A DNA stretch of 23,592 nt. Origin: CAYVQU01 sp964453155. GTDB lineage: Bacteria; Chloroflexota; Anaerolineae; Anaerolineales; UBA11858. Positions 6,099-13,318 of this stretch are shown piece by piece; the stretch's first letter is position 1; each line of letters begins with the position of its first letter. A model generated the notes under the pieces. That model ran no database searches. It had not been told where the DNA came from and worked only from the letters and a program-made list of their open reading frames with translations. Both the position numbers and the translations under genes were made by a program. The stretch is taken from contig CAYVQU010000077.1 of NCBI GenBank assembly GCA_964453155.1, positions 1 to 23,592 on the forward strand, given 5' to 3'.

Positions 6099-7183
6099 CC
6101 CTCCCCCTCAACACCATTTTAACCGGCGATTGTCGCGAGATACTCTCCACGCTGCCTGAAAAATCGGTTGATTTGATTTTTGCCGATCCGCCCTATAATT
6201 TGCAGCTTTCGCAAGAATTGTGGCGGCCCAATTATTCGCGGGTCGCTGCCGTGGATGATGACTGGGATCAATTTGAAAGTTTTGCAACCTATGATGAATT
6301 TTCGCGGACTTGGTTGAGCGAGTGTCAACGAGTGCTCAAGGACACAGGAACATTGTGGGTGATTGGTTCGTATCACAATATTTTTCGAATTGGGGCAATT
6401 CTGCAGGATTTAGGATTCTGGTTGCTCAACGATGTGGTCTGGATCAAGACTAATCCGATGCCCAATTTTCGGGGCGTTCGGTTCGCCAACGCCCATGAGA
6501 CCTTGATCTGGGCCAGCAAGTCGAAGGGAGCCAAATACACCTTCAATCACCATGCTATGAAGGAATTCAACGCGGGTAAACAAATGCGCTCTGATTGGGA
6601 GTTTCCGCTGTGTACAGGGAGTGAACGGATTAAGGTCAACGGCGAGAAAGCCCACTCCACTCAAAAACCCGAAGAGCTGCTTTATCGAGTGATTTTATCG
6701 TCCAGTAACCCTGGGGATGTGGTTTTAGACCCATTCTTTGGCACTGGGACGACCGGTGCGGTTGCGAAAAAACTCCATCGCCAGTGGATTGGTATCGAGC
6801 GAGAAACGAAGTATATTGAAGTCGCCCAGCAACGAATTGCGACAATTGATCCCGAAGAATTCGATCCGGCGGTTTTTGATGTCCATGATCGGAAGCGCTT
6901 GGCCCCCCGGGTGGCTTTTGCCCGTTTGGTGGAGGCCGGATTAGTGCAGCCTGGCCAATCGTTATTTTTTCGGGGTGAGGCAGGATTTGAAGCGCGCGTA
7001 AAACCAGATGGGAAATTGGTTTACAATGGCACCGAAGGGTCGATCCATCAAATTGCGCGGCAATTGGTTGGGGGCAGTCCTTGTAATGGGTGGGATTTGT
7101 GGCATTTTCAGGATGCGCGCGGCGAATTTCGTCCTATTGATCGACTGCGGGAAAAATATCGAGTAGAAAACAAGCAAGAATAG
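6095..7183 (+). CDS. CcrM-like adenine-specific DNA methyltransferase
   Basis: An orphan beta-class DNA methyltransferase of 362 residues. The motif order is catalytic DPPYNLQL (motif IV, about residues 31-38), the target-recognition region, then the SAM-binding DPFFGTGTT (motif I, about 212-220), which defines the beta class. The C-terminal part, with VAFARLVEAGLVQPGQ, GSIHQIARQL and SPCNGWDLWHF, matches the DNA-binding domain that distinguishes CcrM and HinfI-type enzymes, so the likely product is N6-methyladenine in GANTC. No restriction endonuclease gene is next to it. It overlaps the upstream RNA methyltransferase gene by 4 bases, so it is translated from the same mRNA. The exact site recognised is inferred. 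Confidence 0.88.
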   Translation: MTLPLNTILTGDCREILSTLPEKSVDLIFADPPYNLQLSQELWRPNYSRVAAVDDDWDQFESFATYDEFSRTWLSECQRVLKDTGTLWVIGSYHNIFRIGAILQDLGFWLLNDVVWIKTNPMPNFRGVRFANAHETLIWASKSKGAKYTFNHHAMKEFNAGKQMRSDWEFPLCTGSERIKVNGEKAHSTQKPEELLYRVILSSSNPGDVVLDPFFGTGTTGAVAKKLHRQWIGIERETKYIEVAQQRIATIDPEEFDPAVFDVHDRKRLAPRVAFARLVEAGLVQPGQSLFFRGEAGFEARVKPDGKLVYNGTEGSIHQIARQLVGGSPCNGWDLWHFQDARGEFRPIDRLREKYRVENKQE

Positions 7184-7201
7184 AAAGTAATTCGTCGCAG
7201 C

Positions 7202-7223
7202 GCCGGGCGATAAATCACCCGGC
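7202..7223. other. inverted repeat after the DNA methyltransferase gene
   Basis: GCCGGGCGAT (7202-7211) and ATCACCCGGC (7214-7223) pair with one mismatch over a 2-base loop, 18 bases after the stop codon. No T-run follows. It may protect the 3' end or act as a weak terminator. Downstream, GCGCCT (7245-7250) pairs with AGGCGC (7283-7288), and AGGTGA (7289-7294) with TCACCT (7298-7303), so the 140-base gap before the next gene is rich in hairpins. No clear promoter was seen there. Confidence 0.5.
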
Positions 7224-7323
7224 TCATAGCTTAAGAGCGTTAAAGCGCCTCGCGTTATAAATTGGGGTGTTTCCTAAAACTTAGGCGCAGGTGACTTTCA
7301 CCTTTGATGGAAATTAAGTACAT

Positions 7324-8529
7324 ATGAAAATTCGTTCAATTACCTATTTTGCCAATCCCGGCTGGCCGTTAGATGAAACCGTTCTCCAGGACGCAGCCGA
7401 TTTCGCCGCGATTGCGCGACCCGCTTATGAAACCGCGGGTTTTGAAGTTCAAACAGTGCGGTTCGCGACCCCACCCTTTCCCCAGATTTTGCCAAATTGT
7501 GAACCAGAAAGGGTTATTGCGTTTGCCCAAAAACTTGAAACTGCGCTGCTGTCGGTGGGTTTTGAATACATCGCAATTGGACCTGCGCTACCCGAAATAC
7601 CTGAAAGCTACGCGGTCATCCCCGGAATGATCGCGGCGACGGAAAACGTGTTCGCCTCGGGTGTGATGTCCGCGCCTAACATTGGCGTTTCACTACCGGC
7701 AGTCCGGGCTTGCGCTCAAATTATCCATGACCTTGGTCCCCTAGACCCCAACGGGTTTGCCAATTTGTTTTTCACGGCGTTGGGGAATGTGCCCCCCGGC
7801 GCACCATTTTTCCCGGCCGCGTATCATGATGAGGGGGGCGCATCCTTCGCCATCGCGACCGAAGCTGCGAATTTAGGAGTAGAAGCATTTTCAAAGGCTG
7901 AAACCTTGACTGAAGCGCGCCAAAACTTGACCACAGCCTTAGAAATTAATGCTCAGAAATTAATCACTGTCGCCGAATCTTTGAATCTCCGCTTCGGGGG
8001 AATTGATTATTCCCTAGCCCCATTCCCGGAAGTTGAGTTATCCCTGGGAACCGCGCTGGAGAGATTGGGCGTTCCCAAGGCCGGTTTGCATGGATCGCTG
8101 ACCGCCTCAGCCATCATCGCCGATACCATTGACCGGGCCGATTTTCCACATTGCGGTTTCAGCGGGATGATGCTGCCCGTATTGGAAGATGCCACCCTTG
8201 CGGCGCGCGCCGCCGAAGGGGTCTTATCGATCAAAGATATGCTGCTCTACTCCGCGGTCTGCGGGACGGGTCTGGATACGGTACCCTTACCTGGCGATAT
8301 AACTGTGGAGCAGTTGACCGCGGTCTTGTTGGATTTGGCTACCCTGGCTTTACGGCTGGATAAGCCCCTCACTGCGCGCCTAATGCCCATTCCTGGGAAA
8401 AAGGCTAGCGAACCCACTACATTTAATTTCCCCTTCTTCGCCAACAGCCGTGTGATGGCGTTGGAGGCGGAACCTTTGGAGGGGTATTTAGGTGGAGATG
8501 AAAAATTTGTAGTCCACCCACGAAAATAA
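7324..8529 (+). CDS. DUF711 (UPF0210) family protein
   Basis: A 401-residue cytoplasmic protein without signal peptide or membrane helices. It matches the DUF711 family by its opening MKIRSITYFANPG, the central GGIDYSLAPFPE, and the glycine-rich segments HCGFSGMMLPVLED and YSAVCGTGLDTVPLPGD in the C-terminal half. The family has no established biochemical function known to me. It is slightly shorter than the roughly 450-residue members common in Firmicutes and archaea. The gene stands alone: the DNA methyltransferase gene ends 140 bases upstream and the next gene converges on it. Confidence 0.85.
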   Translation: MKIRSITYFANPGWPLDETVLQDAADFAAIARPAYETAGFEVQTVRFATPPFPQILPNCEPERVIAFAQKLETALLSVGFEYIAIGPALPEIPESYAVIPGMIAATENVFASGVMSAPNIGVSLPAVRACAQIIHDLGPLDPNGFANLFFTALGNVPPGAPFFPAAYHDEGGASFAIATEAANLGVEAFSKAETLTEARQNLTTALEINAQKLITVAESLNLRFGGIDYSLAPFPEVELSLGTALERLGVPKAGLHGSLTASAIIADTIDRADFPHCGFSGMMLPVLEDATLAARAAEGVLSIKDMLLYSAVCGTGLDTVPLPGDITVEQLTAVLLDLATLALRLDKPLTARLMPIPGKKASEPTTFNFPFFANSRVMALEAEPLEGYLGGDEKFVVHPRK

Positions 8530-8538
8530 CCTCAATAT

Positions 8539-8643
8539 CCGCACCCTTCGACTATGCTTCGCTCCGCTCAGGGCGCTAGTTTTGAATATTGTGTAGCTTT
8601 CTGAGCGGAGTGGAATGAAATGAAGCGCAGTCGAAGAATGCGG
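8539..8643. repeat. dispersed inverted repeat between convergent genes
   Basis: The left arm 8539-8571 (ending GCTCCGCTCAG) and the right arm 8601-8643 (beginning CTGAGCGGAG) pair along most of their length, the right arm with a bulge of about 10 bases. CTTCGACT and AGTCGAAG belong to the arms. This type of repeat is found scattered in intergenic regions of many bacterial genomes. It fills the gap between the convergent DUF711 and ArsR genes and probably ends both transcripts. Confidence 0.7.
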
Positions 8644-8645
8644 GC

Positions 8646-9215
8646 CTACTTATCCACCACCCAATACTCCCCACCTCCGCCTTCGCGGGCCATCATCTTA
8701 TACTCAATCAGACCCCGGCGCAGGGAAGCGGTATCTTCGGAGTAGAAAGACAGGATTTCGTTGACTTCTTTCTCCGGGTAGCGCTGACCGGGTTCAAAAC
8801 CTTTAAGCACATGCCGCAAGATGACTTCGAACTTCTTCTGCTGCGAGGGGAATTGCTTGATCCGGCCCTCCGAATCACAAAAAGTATTCAACACTTTTTT
8901 ATCATAAGCATCCATATCGACATCGGCAGTAACCGCGGGCATGGTCTCACGGGCCAGCAATCGCTGCGACATGGCCTCCAAAACATCGGTTTCCAGGCGG
9001 TAGAGGTTGTAATAACTCTTCGACCGGGCGCTGACCAATTCCGCCTTCGACAATTTTGTGAGATGATGCGAAACTGTGGAGGGGCGCAGATTCAATATCT
9101 CCGCCATCTGTTCCACAGTGTATTCGTCTTGCGTCAATAAACCGACGATTTTGAGACGATTGGCATCGGCCAAAGCTTTGAAGAACTCTAATAGTTCGTG
9201 AATTTTCTCTTCCAT
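8646..9215 (-). CDS. ArsR-type transcriptional regulator with C-terminal DUF2087
   Basis: A 189-residue two-domain regulator. The N-terminal winged helix (about residues 5-75) has LLEFFKALADANRLKIVGLL and the recognition-helix region LNLRPSTVSHHLTKLSKAEL. The C-terminal part (about 112-185: FPSQQKKFEVILRHVLKGFE, YPEKEVNEILSFY, LRRGLIEYKMMARE, EYW) is a DUF2087 domain. No metal-binding CxC motif of classical ArsR is present, so the signal is unknown. I chose ATG 9215 because GAGGG lies about 8 bases upstream; GTG 9224 is open but overlaps that site. It is divergent from the nitroreductase gene, and a 30-bp palindrome covers its transcription start, which points to autorepression. Confidence 0.88.
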   Translation of the reverse strand: MEEKIHELLEFFKALADANRLKIVGLLTQDEYTVEQMAEILNLRPSTVSHHLTKLSKAELVSARSKSYYNLYRLETDVLEAMSQRLLARETMPAVTADVDMDAYDKKVLNTFCDSEGRIKQFPSQQKKFEVILRHVLKGFEPGQRYPEKEVNEILSFYSEDTASLRRGLIEYKMMAREGGGGEYWVVDK

Positions 9216-9228
9216 TTTTGTCACCCTC

Positions 9229-9258
9229 GAATTAGTTCGATATATATCGAATTAATTC
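9229..9258. promoter_or_regulatory. palindromic operator of the ArsR-type regulator
   Basis: A 30-bp inverted repeat with one mismatch; its centre TTCGATATATATCGAA is perfect. It abuts or overlaps the -10 box of the regulator's own promoter (9255-9260) and covers the predicted start near 9248. Placement and symmetry are typical of ArsR-family operators; binding is inferred. Confidence 0.7.
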
Positions 9259-9283
9259 TATTTGTATCTACTTGACTTGTCAA
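9255..9283 (-). promoter_or_regulatory. promoter of the ArsR-type regulator gene
   Basis: On the minus strand, consensus -35 TTGACA (9283-9278) and -10 TAGAAT (9260-9255) are 17 bases apart. The -35 box is half of the palindrome CTTGACTTGTCAAG (9271-9284), whose other half offers TTGACT on the plus strand for the divergent gene. Confidence 0.75.
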
Positions 9284-9307
9284 GCGATTTAAACAACATA
9301 TTGGTAA

Positions 9308-9345
9308 AATAACCAGTGGCAGTCAATTGACTGCCACTGGTTATT
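9308..9345. repeat. 38-bp perfect palindrome
   Basis: Both 19-base halves (9308-9326 and 9327-9345) are exact reverse complements, with no loop. The inner part GTGGCAGTCA/TGACTGCCAC is shared with the hairpin of the repeat at 22858-22939. It lies in the leader of the nitroreductase gene, 9 bases before its ribosome site. It may be a member of that repeat family, an operator, or a transcript hairpin. Confidence 0.8.
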
Positions 9346-9366
9346 ATTGACTTTAGGAGGTCTCCG

Positions 9367-9948
9367 ATGACACAACCCCAATTTGATGAAGAACAACTCC
9401 GGGAAGTTTTCAAGAAGTTCAACAAATTCATGCTCGTACTCTGGCGGCTGGGCTTTGGTAAATTCTTTGGAATGTGGCCGGATGGCTGGGGCCAGATCAT
9501 GGTCATCACACATACCGGACGTAAGTCTGGGCGGAAATTGCAAACGCCAGTGAATTTCGCCATTATCGATGATGAAATCTACTGCGTGGCCGCGTTCGGA
9601 GAAAAAACCCATTGGTTTAAAAATGTGGTGGTTAATCCCGAGGTCGAAGTCTGGTTGCCCGATGGCTGGTGGCAGGGTACCACCGTAGATGCATCCGAGA
9701 TGGAAAATCGGTTACCTTTCATCCGTCAGGTACTCATTAACAGTGGTTTTGCCGCCAGTGCGTTTGAAGGCCTGGAACCCAAAACCATCAGCGACGAAGA
9801 TTTAGCCGAGAGAACCAAAGATTACCGCCTGATCCGAATAACCAAGGATGCCGCCCGCACCGGCCCCGGCGGCCCGGGCGAACTGGCCTGGATTTGGCCG
9901 ATTGCGACATTTTTGCTGCTGCCATTAGCACTCCGGCGGAAAAAGTAA
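9367..9948 (+). CDS. F420H2-dependent nitroreductase-family (DUF385/Ddn-like) protein with C-terminal membrane helix
   Basis: A split-barrel flavin/deazaflavin-binding protein of 193 residues. The family core is THTGRKSGRKLQTPVNF, then IYCVAAFGEKTHWFKNVVVN and VEVWL. The family includes F420-dependent nitroreductases and quinone reductases, as well as members with other cofactors. The C terminus adds a hydrophobic helix (WIWPIATFLLLPLAL) ending RRKK, which would anchor the protein in the membrane. AGGAGG (9355-9360) lies 6 bases before the ATG. It is divergent from the ArsR/DUF2087 gene, which probably controls it. The cofactor and substrate are not shown by the sequence. Confidence 0.85.
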   Translation: MTQPQFDEEQLREVFKKFNKFMLVLWRLGFGKFFGMWPDGWGQIMVITHTGRKSGRKLQTPVNFAIIDDEIYCVAAFGEKTHWFKNVVVNPEVEVWLPDGWWQGTTVDASEMENRLPFIRQVLINSGFAASAFEGLEPKTISDEDLAERTKDYRLIRITKDAARTGPGGPGELAWIWPIATFLLLPLALRRKK

Positions 9949-9963
9949 ATTCGTCAATCAACC

Positions 9964-10001
9964 GCGGCGCACGCTGAGAAAATTCTCTCTGCGTGCGCCG
10001 C
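9964..10001 (+). other. strong hairpin after the nitroreductase gene
   Basis: GCGGCGCACGC (9964-9974) and GCGTGCGCCGC (9991-10001) form an 11-bp GC-rich stem 15 bases after the stop codon. No T-run follows. It is likely to limit read-through or protect the 3' end. Confidence 0.55.
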
Positions 10002-10029
10002 GCATTCTGCGGTTAAATTAGGACTTTAT

Positions 10030-10562
10030 ATGCCAACTTACACCCTCAATATCAACAACCAAACCTTTGAAGTCGAAGCCCTGGAGGATACGCCGCTGCT
10101 GTGGGTATTGCGCGACAACCTGGGGCTGACCGGCACCNNNNNNNNNNNNNNNNNNNNNNNNNNNNNNNNNNNNNNNNNNNNNNNNNNNNNNNNNNNNNNN
10201 NNNNNNNNNNNNNNNNNNNNNNNNNNNNNNNNNNNNNCGGCACCTGCACAGTCCTGATCGATGGGGAACCTCAGCGCTCGTGTGTTCTGCCGGTATCACA
10301 AGCCACGGGGAGTGTCATCCTGACCATCGAAGGTCTCTCCAAGAACGGCGACCATCCCGTCCAAAAAGCCTGGCTGGACGAACATGTGACCCAATGCGGT
10401 TACTGCCAGCCCGGACAGATCATGAACGCGGTCGCCCTGCTGGAGAAGAATTCCAACCCCAGCGATGAGGATATCGACGCGGCGATGAAGAACGTTCTCT
10501 GCCGCTGCGGAACTTATCAACGCATTCGCCGGGCCATTCACACCGCGGCCCAGGGAGCCTGA
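10030..10562 (+). CDS. iorA: [2Fe-2S] subunit of an isoquinoline 1-oxidoreductase-like molybdenum hydroxylase (interrupted by gap)
   Basis: This is the small electron-transfer subunit of a xanthine-oxidase-family enzyme. The N-terminal ferredoxin domain (YTLNINNQTFEVEA) runs into the scaffold gap after GLTGT. On the far side GTCTVLIDGEPQRSC carries the last two cysteines of the plant-type cluster; the first two are lost in the gap. The second cluster domain follows: CGYCQPGQIMNA and NVLCRCGTYQRIRRA. The frame before the gap (start 10030) differs from that after it only because the 100 N are a placeholder; both halves belong to one gene of about 150 residues. AGGA at 10020-10023 is the ribosome site. 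One base separates it from the large subunit gene. Confidence 0.88.
10138..10237. other. scaffold gap of exactly 100 N
   Basis: A conventional gap of unknown size. Comparison with the ferredoxin motif suggests that only about 26 bases are really missing (nine residues containing two cluster cysteines). The same 7 bases, CGGCACC, stand on both sides (10131-10137 and 10238-10244). Confidence 0.95.
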
Positions 10563-10563
10563 G

Positions 10564-12564
10564 ATGAGCGAGACGAAACTTAATCGTAGGGATTTCCTAA
10601 AAGTCGTGGGGACAGCCGGGTCCAGCTTGGTCATGGGAATTTATTTGAATAGTTGTACGAAATCGGACGTTCTCCCTGGTCAGCCGGAATCTGAGGTGTT
10701 GACCTCCCCCAAAGCAATTGATCTAACCCCAGGGATTTTAGACCTAAACATTTATCTCAAAATTGAACCCGATAATACTGTAACCGTGACGGCCTTCCGT
10801 TCAGAGATGGGACAGGGGATTCGTACGGCTATTGCCATGATCCTGGCAGAGGAATTGGATGCGGATTGGGACACGGTCGTCATTGAACAGGCCCCCGCAG
10901 ATTCAGCCTATGGGGATCAAGTCACCGGCGGCAGTGCCAGTATTTCGGGGAGTTATTTCGAACTGCGGATGGCGGGTGGCGCGATCCGACAGATGTTGAT
11001 CAATGCTGCTGCTCAAGCTTGGGGAGTTGATCCAGCGGACTGTACAACTCAACCAGGAGTTGTGGTTCATCCCAATGGAAGCACGCAAATTTCATTTGGT
11101 GAATTAGCTGGGGAGGCTTCTGAGCAGGATATCCCTAGAATGGGTGAATACACCCTCAAAGCCGAGGCCGATTTCCGCCTGATCGGCACCGATGTTCACC
11201 ACTGGGATGCTCGCGAAATTGTCACCGGTCAAGCCATTTTCGGGATGGATGTGATCTTACCAGAGATGCGGTATGCGGCTCTGGCCCGTTGTCCAGTATT
11301 CGGTGGCTGGGTCAGCGGTTTTGATGACACAGCAGCATTGACTATACCCGGTGTCGAACAGGTTCTAGAAATTGATGGCAGTGTGGCCGTTGTGGCAACC
11401 AACACTTGGGCCGCGCTAAAAGGGCGCGCGGCACTCAAAATCGAATGGGATTTTAATGGCAACGAGATGGTGAACAGCGCCGATATTCGGACTGAACTCG
11501 CTGAACGGGCACCACAAATTGGTTCCGCGGTTGGTGGAGAAATCGAAGCTGTGTACGAATTCCCCTATCAAGCCCACACGACTATGGAACCAATGAACTG
11601 CACTGCCAATGTCAAAGATGGGAAATGCGAGGTTTGGGTCCCGACCCAAAATGCCCAAGATGTGCATCGGTCTGTACAGGGGGCGCTGAAAATCCCCCGC
11701 AAAGATGTCACTGTTCATGTGACTTTGATGGGCGGGGGATTTGGCCGCCGACTGAATTCGGATTTCGCCGTGGAGGCCGCCCTGGTTTCACAAGCGATTG
11801 GTGAGCCCGCCAAAGTGTTCTGGACCCGGGAAGATGACATCCAACACGATTTCTATCACCCCCTGAGTTACCAATATGTTAGCGGAGATCCGAACAATAT
11901 CAAACGCCCGAATGCCCGTTCGCAAAATGGCGGCCGCTATATTCCCACCGGGGCCTGGCGGTCAGTGGGCAATCACCCCGACGCCTACGCCCGCGAATGT
12001 TTTATCGATGAATTAGCGGTTGCCAGCGGCCGCGATCCCCTGGACGTCCGGCGGGACATTTTCTCGGGACGGGGATTGGCCGTGATCGAACTCGCCGCCG
12101 AGAAAGCCGGTTGGGGAGAGCCACTCCCTGAAAATTGGGGGCGCGGGATGGCCTATCATGCCACTTTTGGGGTCACTCATGTCGCGATGGTCGCCGAAGT
12201 GAAAGTGACCGACATAATTCGGGTCCACCGGATGGTTGTGGCAGTGGACTGTGGAATTGCCATCAACCCCGATAACATCGCGGCCCAAATGGAGGGCGGC
12301 GTAGCCTTCGGGCTGACTGCCGCGCTCAAGGCCGGGATCACCATTGAAGATGGCCGCGTACAAGAGAGCAATTTCCACGACTGCCCGATGCTGCAAATTG
12401 ATGAGATGCCCTCCGTGGAAGTCTATCTCACCGCGGGCGCCACCAACCCCACCGGGATCGGTGAAATGGGGGTTCCGCCCGTTGCGCCCGCGGTCGCGAA
12501 CGCGATTTATGCCGCGACTGGGGTGCGGGCGCGGATTATGCCGATTAAGGTTGAAGATTTGTAG
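10564..12564 (+). CDS. iorB: molybdopterin-binding subunit of an isoquinoline 1-oxidoreductase-like enzyme
   Basis: The large catalytic subunit that holds the molybdenum cofactor and hydroxylates aldehydes or N-heterocycles. It opens with a Tat signal (NRRDFLKVVG, residues 7-16, then a hydrophobic stretch ending in NSC at 29-31), so the complex is probably exported folded. Cofactor motifs include GGGFGRR (390-396) and GIGEMGVPP (631-639), with the likely catalytic Glu634. THVAMVAEV and VDCGIAINPDN are further landmarks. At 666 residues it is shorter than the roughly 700-780 usual for the family; the segment between YQYVSG (about 436-441) and PTGAWRSVG (461-469) looks shortened. No FAD subunit is present, as expected for IorAB. 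The substrate is unknown. Confidence 0.9.
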   Translation: MSETKLNRRDFLKVVGTAGSSLVMGIYLNSCTKSDVLPGQPESEVLTSPKAIDLTPGILDLNIYLKIEPDNTVTVTAFRSEMGQGIRTAIAMILAEELDADWDTVVIEQAPADSAYGDQVTGGSASISGSYFELRMAGGAIRQMLINAAAQAWGVDPADCTTQPGVVVHPNGSTQISFGELAGEASEQDIPRMGEYTLKAEADFRLIGTDVHHWDAREIVTGQAIFGMDVILPEMRYAALARCPVFGGWVSGFDDTAALTIPGVEQVLEIDGSVAVVATNTWAALKGRAALKIEWDFNGNEMVNSADIRTELAERAPQIGSAVGGEIEAVYEFPYQAHTTMEPMNCTANVKDGKCEVWVPTQNAQDVHRSVQGALKIPRKDVTVHVTLMGGGFGRRLNSDFAVEAALVSQAIGEPAKVFWTREDDIQHDFYHPLSYQYVSGDPNNIKRPNARSQNGGRYIPTGAWRSVGNHPDAYARECFIDELAVASGRDPLDVRRDIFSGRGLAVIELAAEKAGWGEPLPENWGRGMAYHATFGVTHVAMVAEVKVTDIIRVHRMVVAVDCGIAINPDNIAAQMEGGVAFGLTAALKAGITIEDGRVQESNFHDCPMLQIDEMPSVEVYLTAGATNPTGIGEMGVPPVAPAVANAIYAATGVRARIMPIKVEDL

Positions 12565-12572
12565 TTCGACCG

Positions 12573-12625
12573 AAGACCGAGGACGGAAGACTGATGGAGA
12601 AACCCTGTCCCCCGTCTGCGGTCTT
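12573..12625. repeat. inverted repeat between convergent genes
   Basis: AAGACCGAGGACGG (12573-12586) and CCGTCTGCGGTCTT (12612-12625) pair with two mismatches. The repeat fills the 67-base gap between iorB and the convergent hydrolase gene and may stop transcription from both sides. Confidence 0.5.
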
Positions 12626-12631
12626 ACCCAA

Positions 12632-13273
12632 TCACTGTTTGAAACTCCCTCGCCTCAAAAAGTGCCCAATCTGTTCAATCACGGGCCGATAAAACATAAT
12701 CAACGAATGGCAATAGGGCATGACGAGAAAATCCGTCATGCCCGTTACTTTGGTGCGTTCGACCGCGATGCGGCCATCATCGGAACCGGGGATTAGGCGG
12801 GAAAATAGGGGGTTGAGACTTTGGTTGCCAGCAATCACCCCAATAGGGTAATCAACGGGTCCCAAAGAGAGGGGGATGCTGGCTTCATCGGTACCGAGTT
12901 GCCCCCCCACCGGGCCGACGATCCACTTTGAAATCCAGGAATTCATCATGAGGTCAACTATTTCCGTCCCCTGATTAGGTGGAGCCAACATTACGATCTG
13001 TCCCAGGTTTGGCAGCGGATTATCTCGTAAATACCATCGTAGGATGATCCCGCCTAGCGAATGAGTCACAAAATGGATTTTTTCGACTGAATTTAGACAT
13101 CGAGTCTGAACTTCGTTTGCCACATATTCAGCCAATCCTTGTATCGCATACCGTCGGGATGGGTAGCCGATATTAACTATTTGGTAGCCCAGTTGTGTTA
13201 AATGTCGGGCAATTTTCCCCATCGAATGGCATGAACGTCCGGCACCATGCAGAAGGACAACTACTTCACTCAT
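12632..13273 (-). CDS. alpha/beta hydrolase (esterase/lipase type)
   Basis: A compact serine hydrolase of 213 residues. The oxyanion-hole segment is VVLLHGAGRSC (about residues 5-15), and the nucleophile elbow is THSLGG with Ser72. Asp165 or Asp166 in GSDDGRIAV and His189 in MPYCHS complete a likely triad. The fold resembles short EstA/triacylglycerol-lipase-like proteins. There is no signal peptide, so it is probably cytoplasmic. No ribosome site is clear before ATG 13273. The upstream gene on the same strand ends 45 bases away, so the two may be co-transcribed. The substrate is not assignable. Confidence 0.85.
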   Translation of the reverse strand: MSEVVVLLHGAGRSCHSMGKIARHLTQLGYQIVNIGYPSRRYAIQGLAEYVANEVQTRCLNSVEKIHFVTHSLGGIILRWYLRDNPLPNLGQIVMLAPPNQGTEIVDLMMNSWISKWIVGPVGGQLGTDEASIPLSLGPVDYPIGVIAGNQSLNPLFSRLIPGSDDGRIAVERTKVTGMTDFLVMPYCHSLIMFYRPVIEQIGHFLRRGSFKQ

Positions 13274-13318
13274 TAATCAAAAGAAAGTAGGCGTTTTATT
13301 CCTGCTTTCCTGGTTTCC

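Noticed and set aside
6095..7183. Part of a restriction-modification system
   Set aside because: Neighbours are an RNA methyltransferase and a DUF711 gene; no endonuclease-like frame is nearby.
10052..10299. Several overlapping frames running through the N gap
   Set aside because: They are open only because N bases contain no stop codons.
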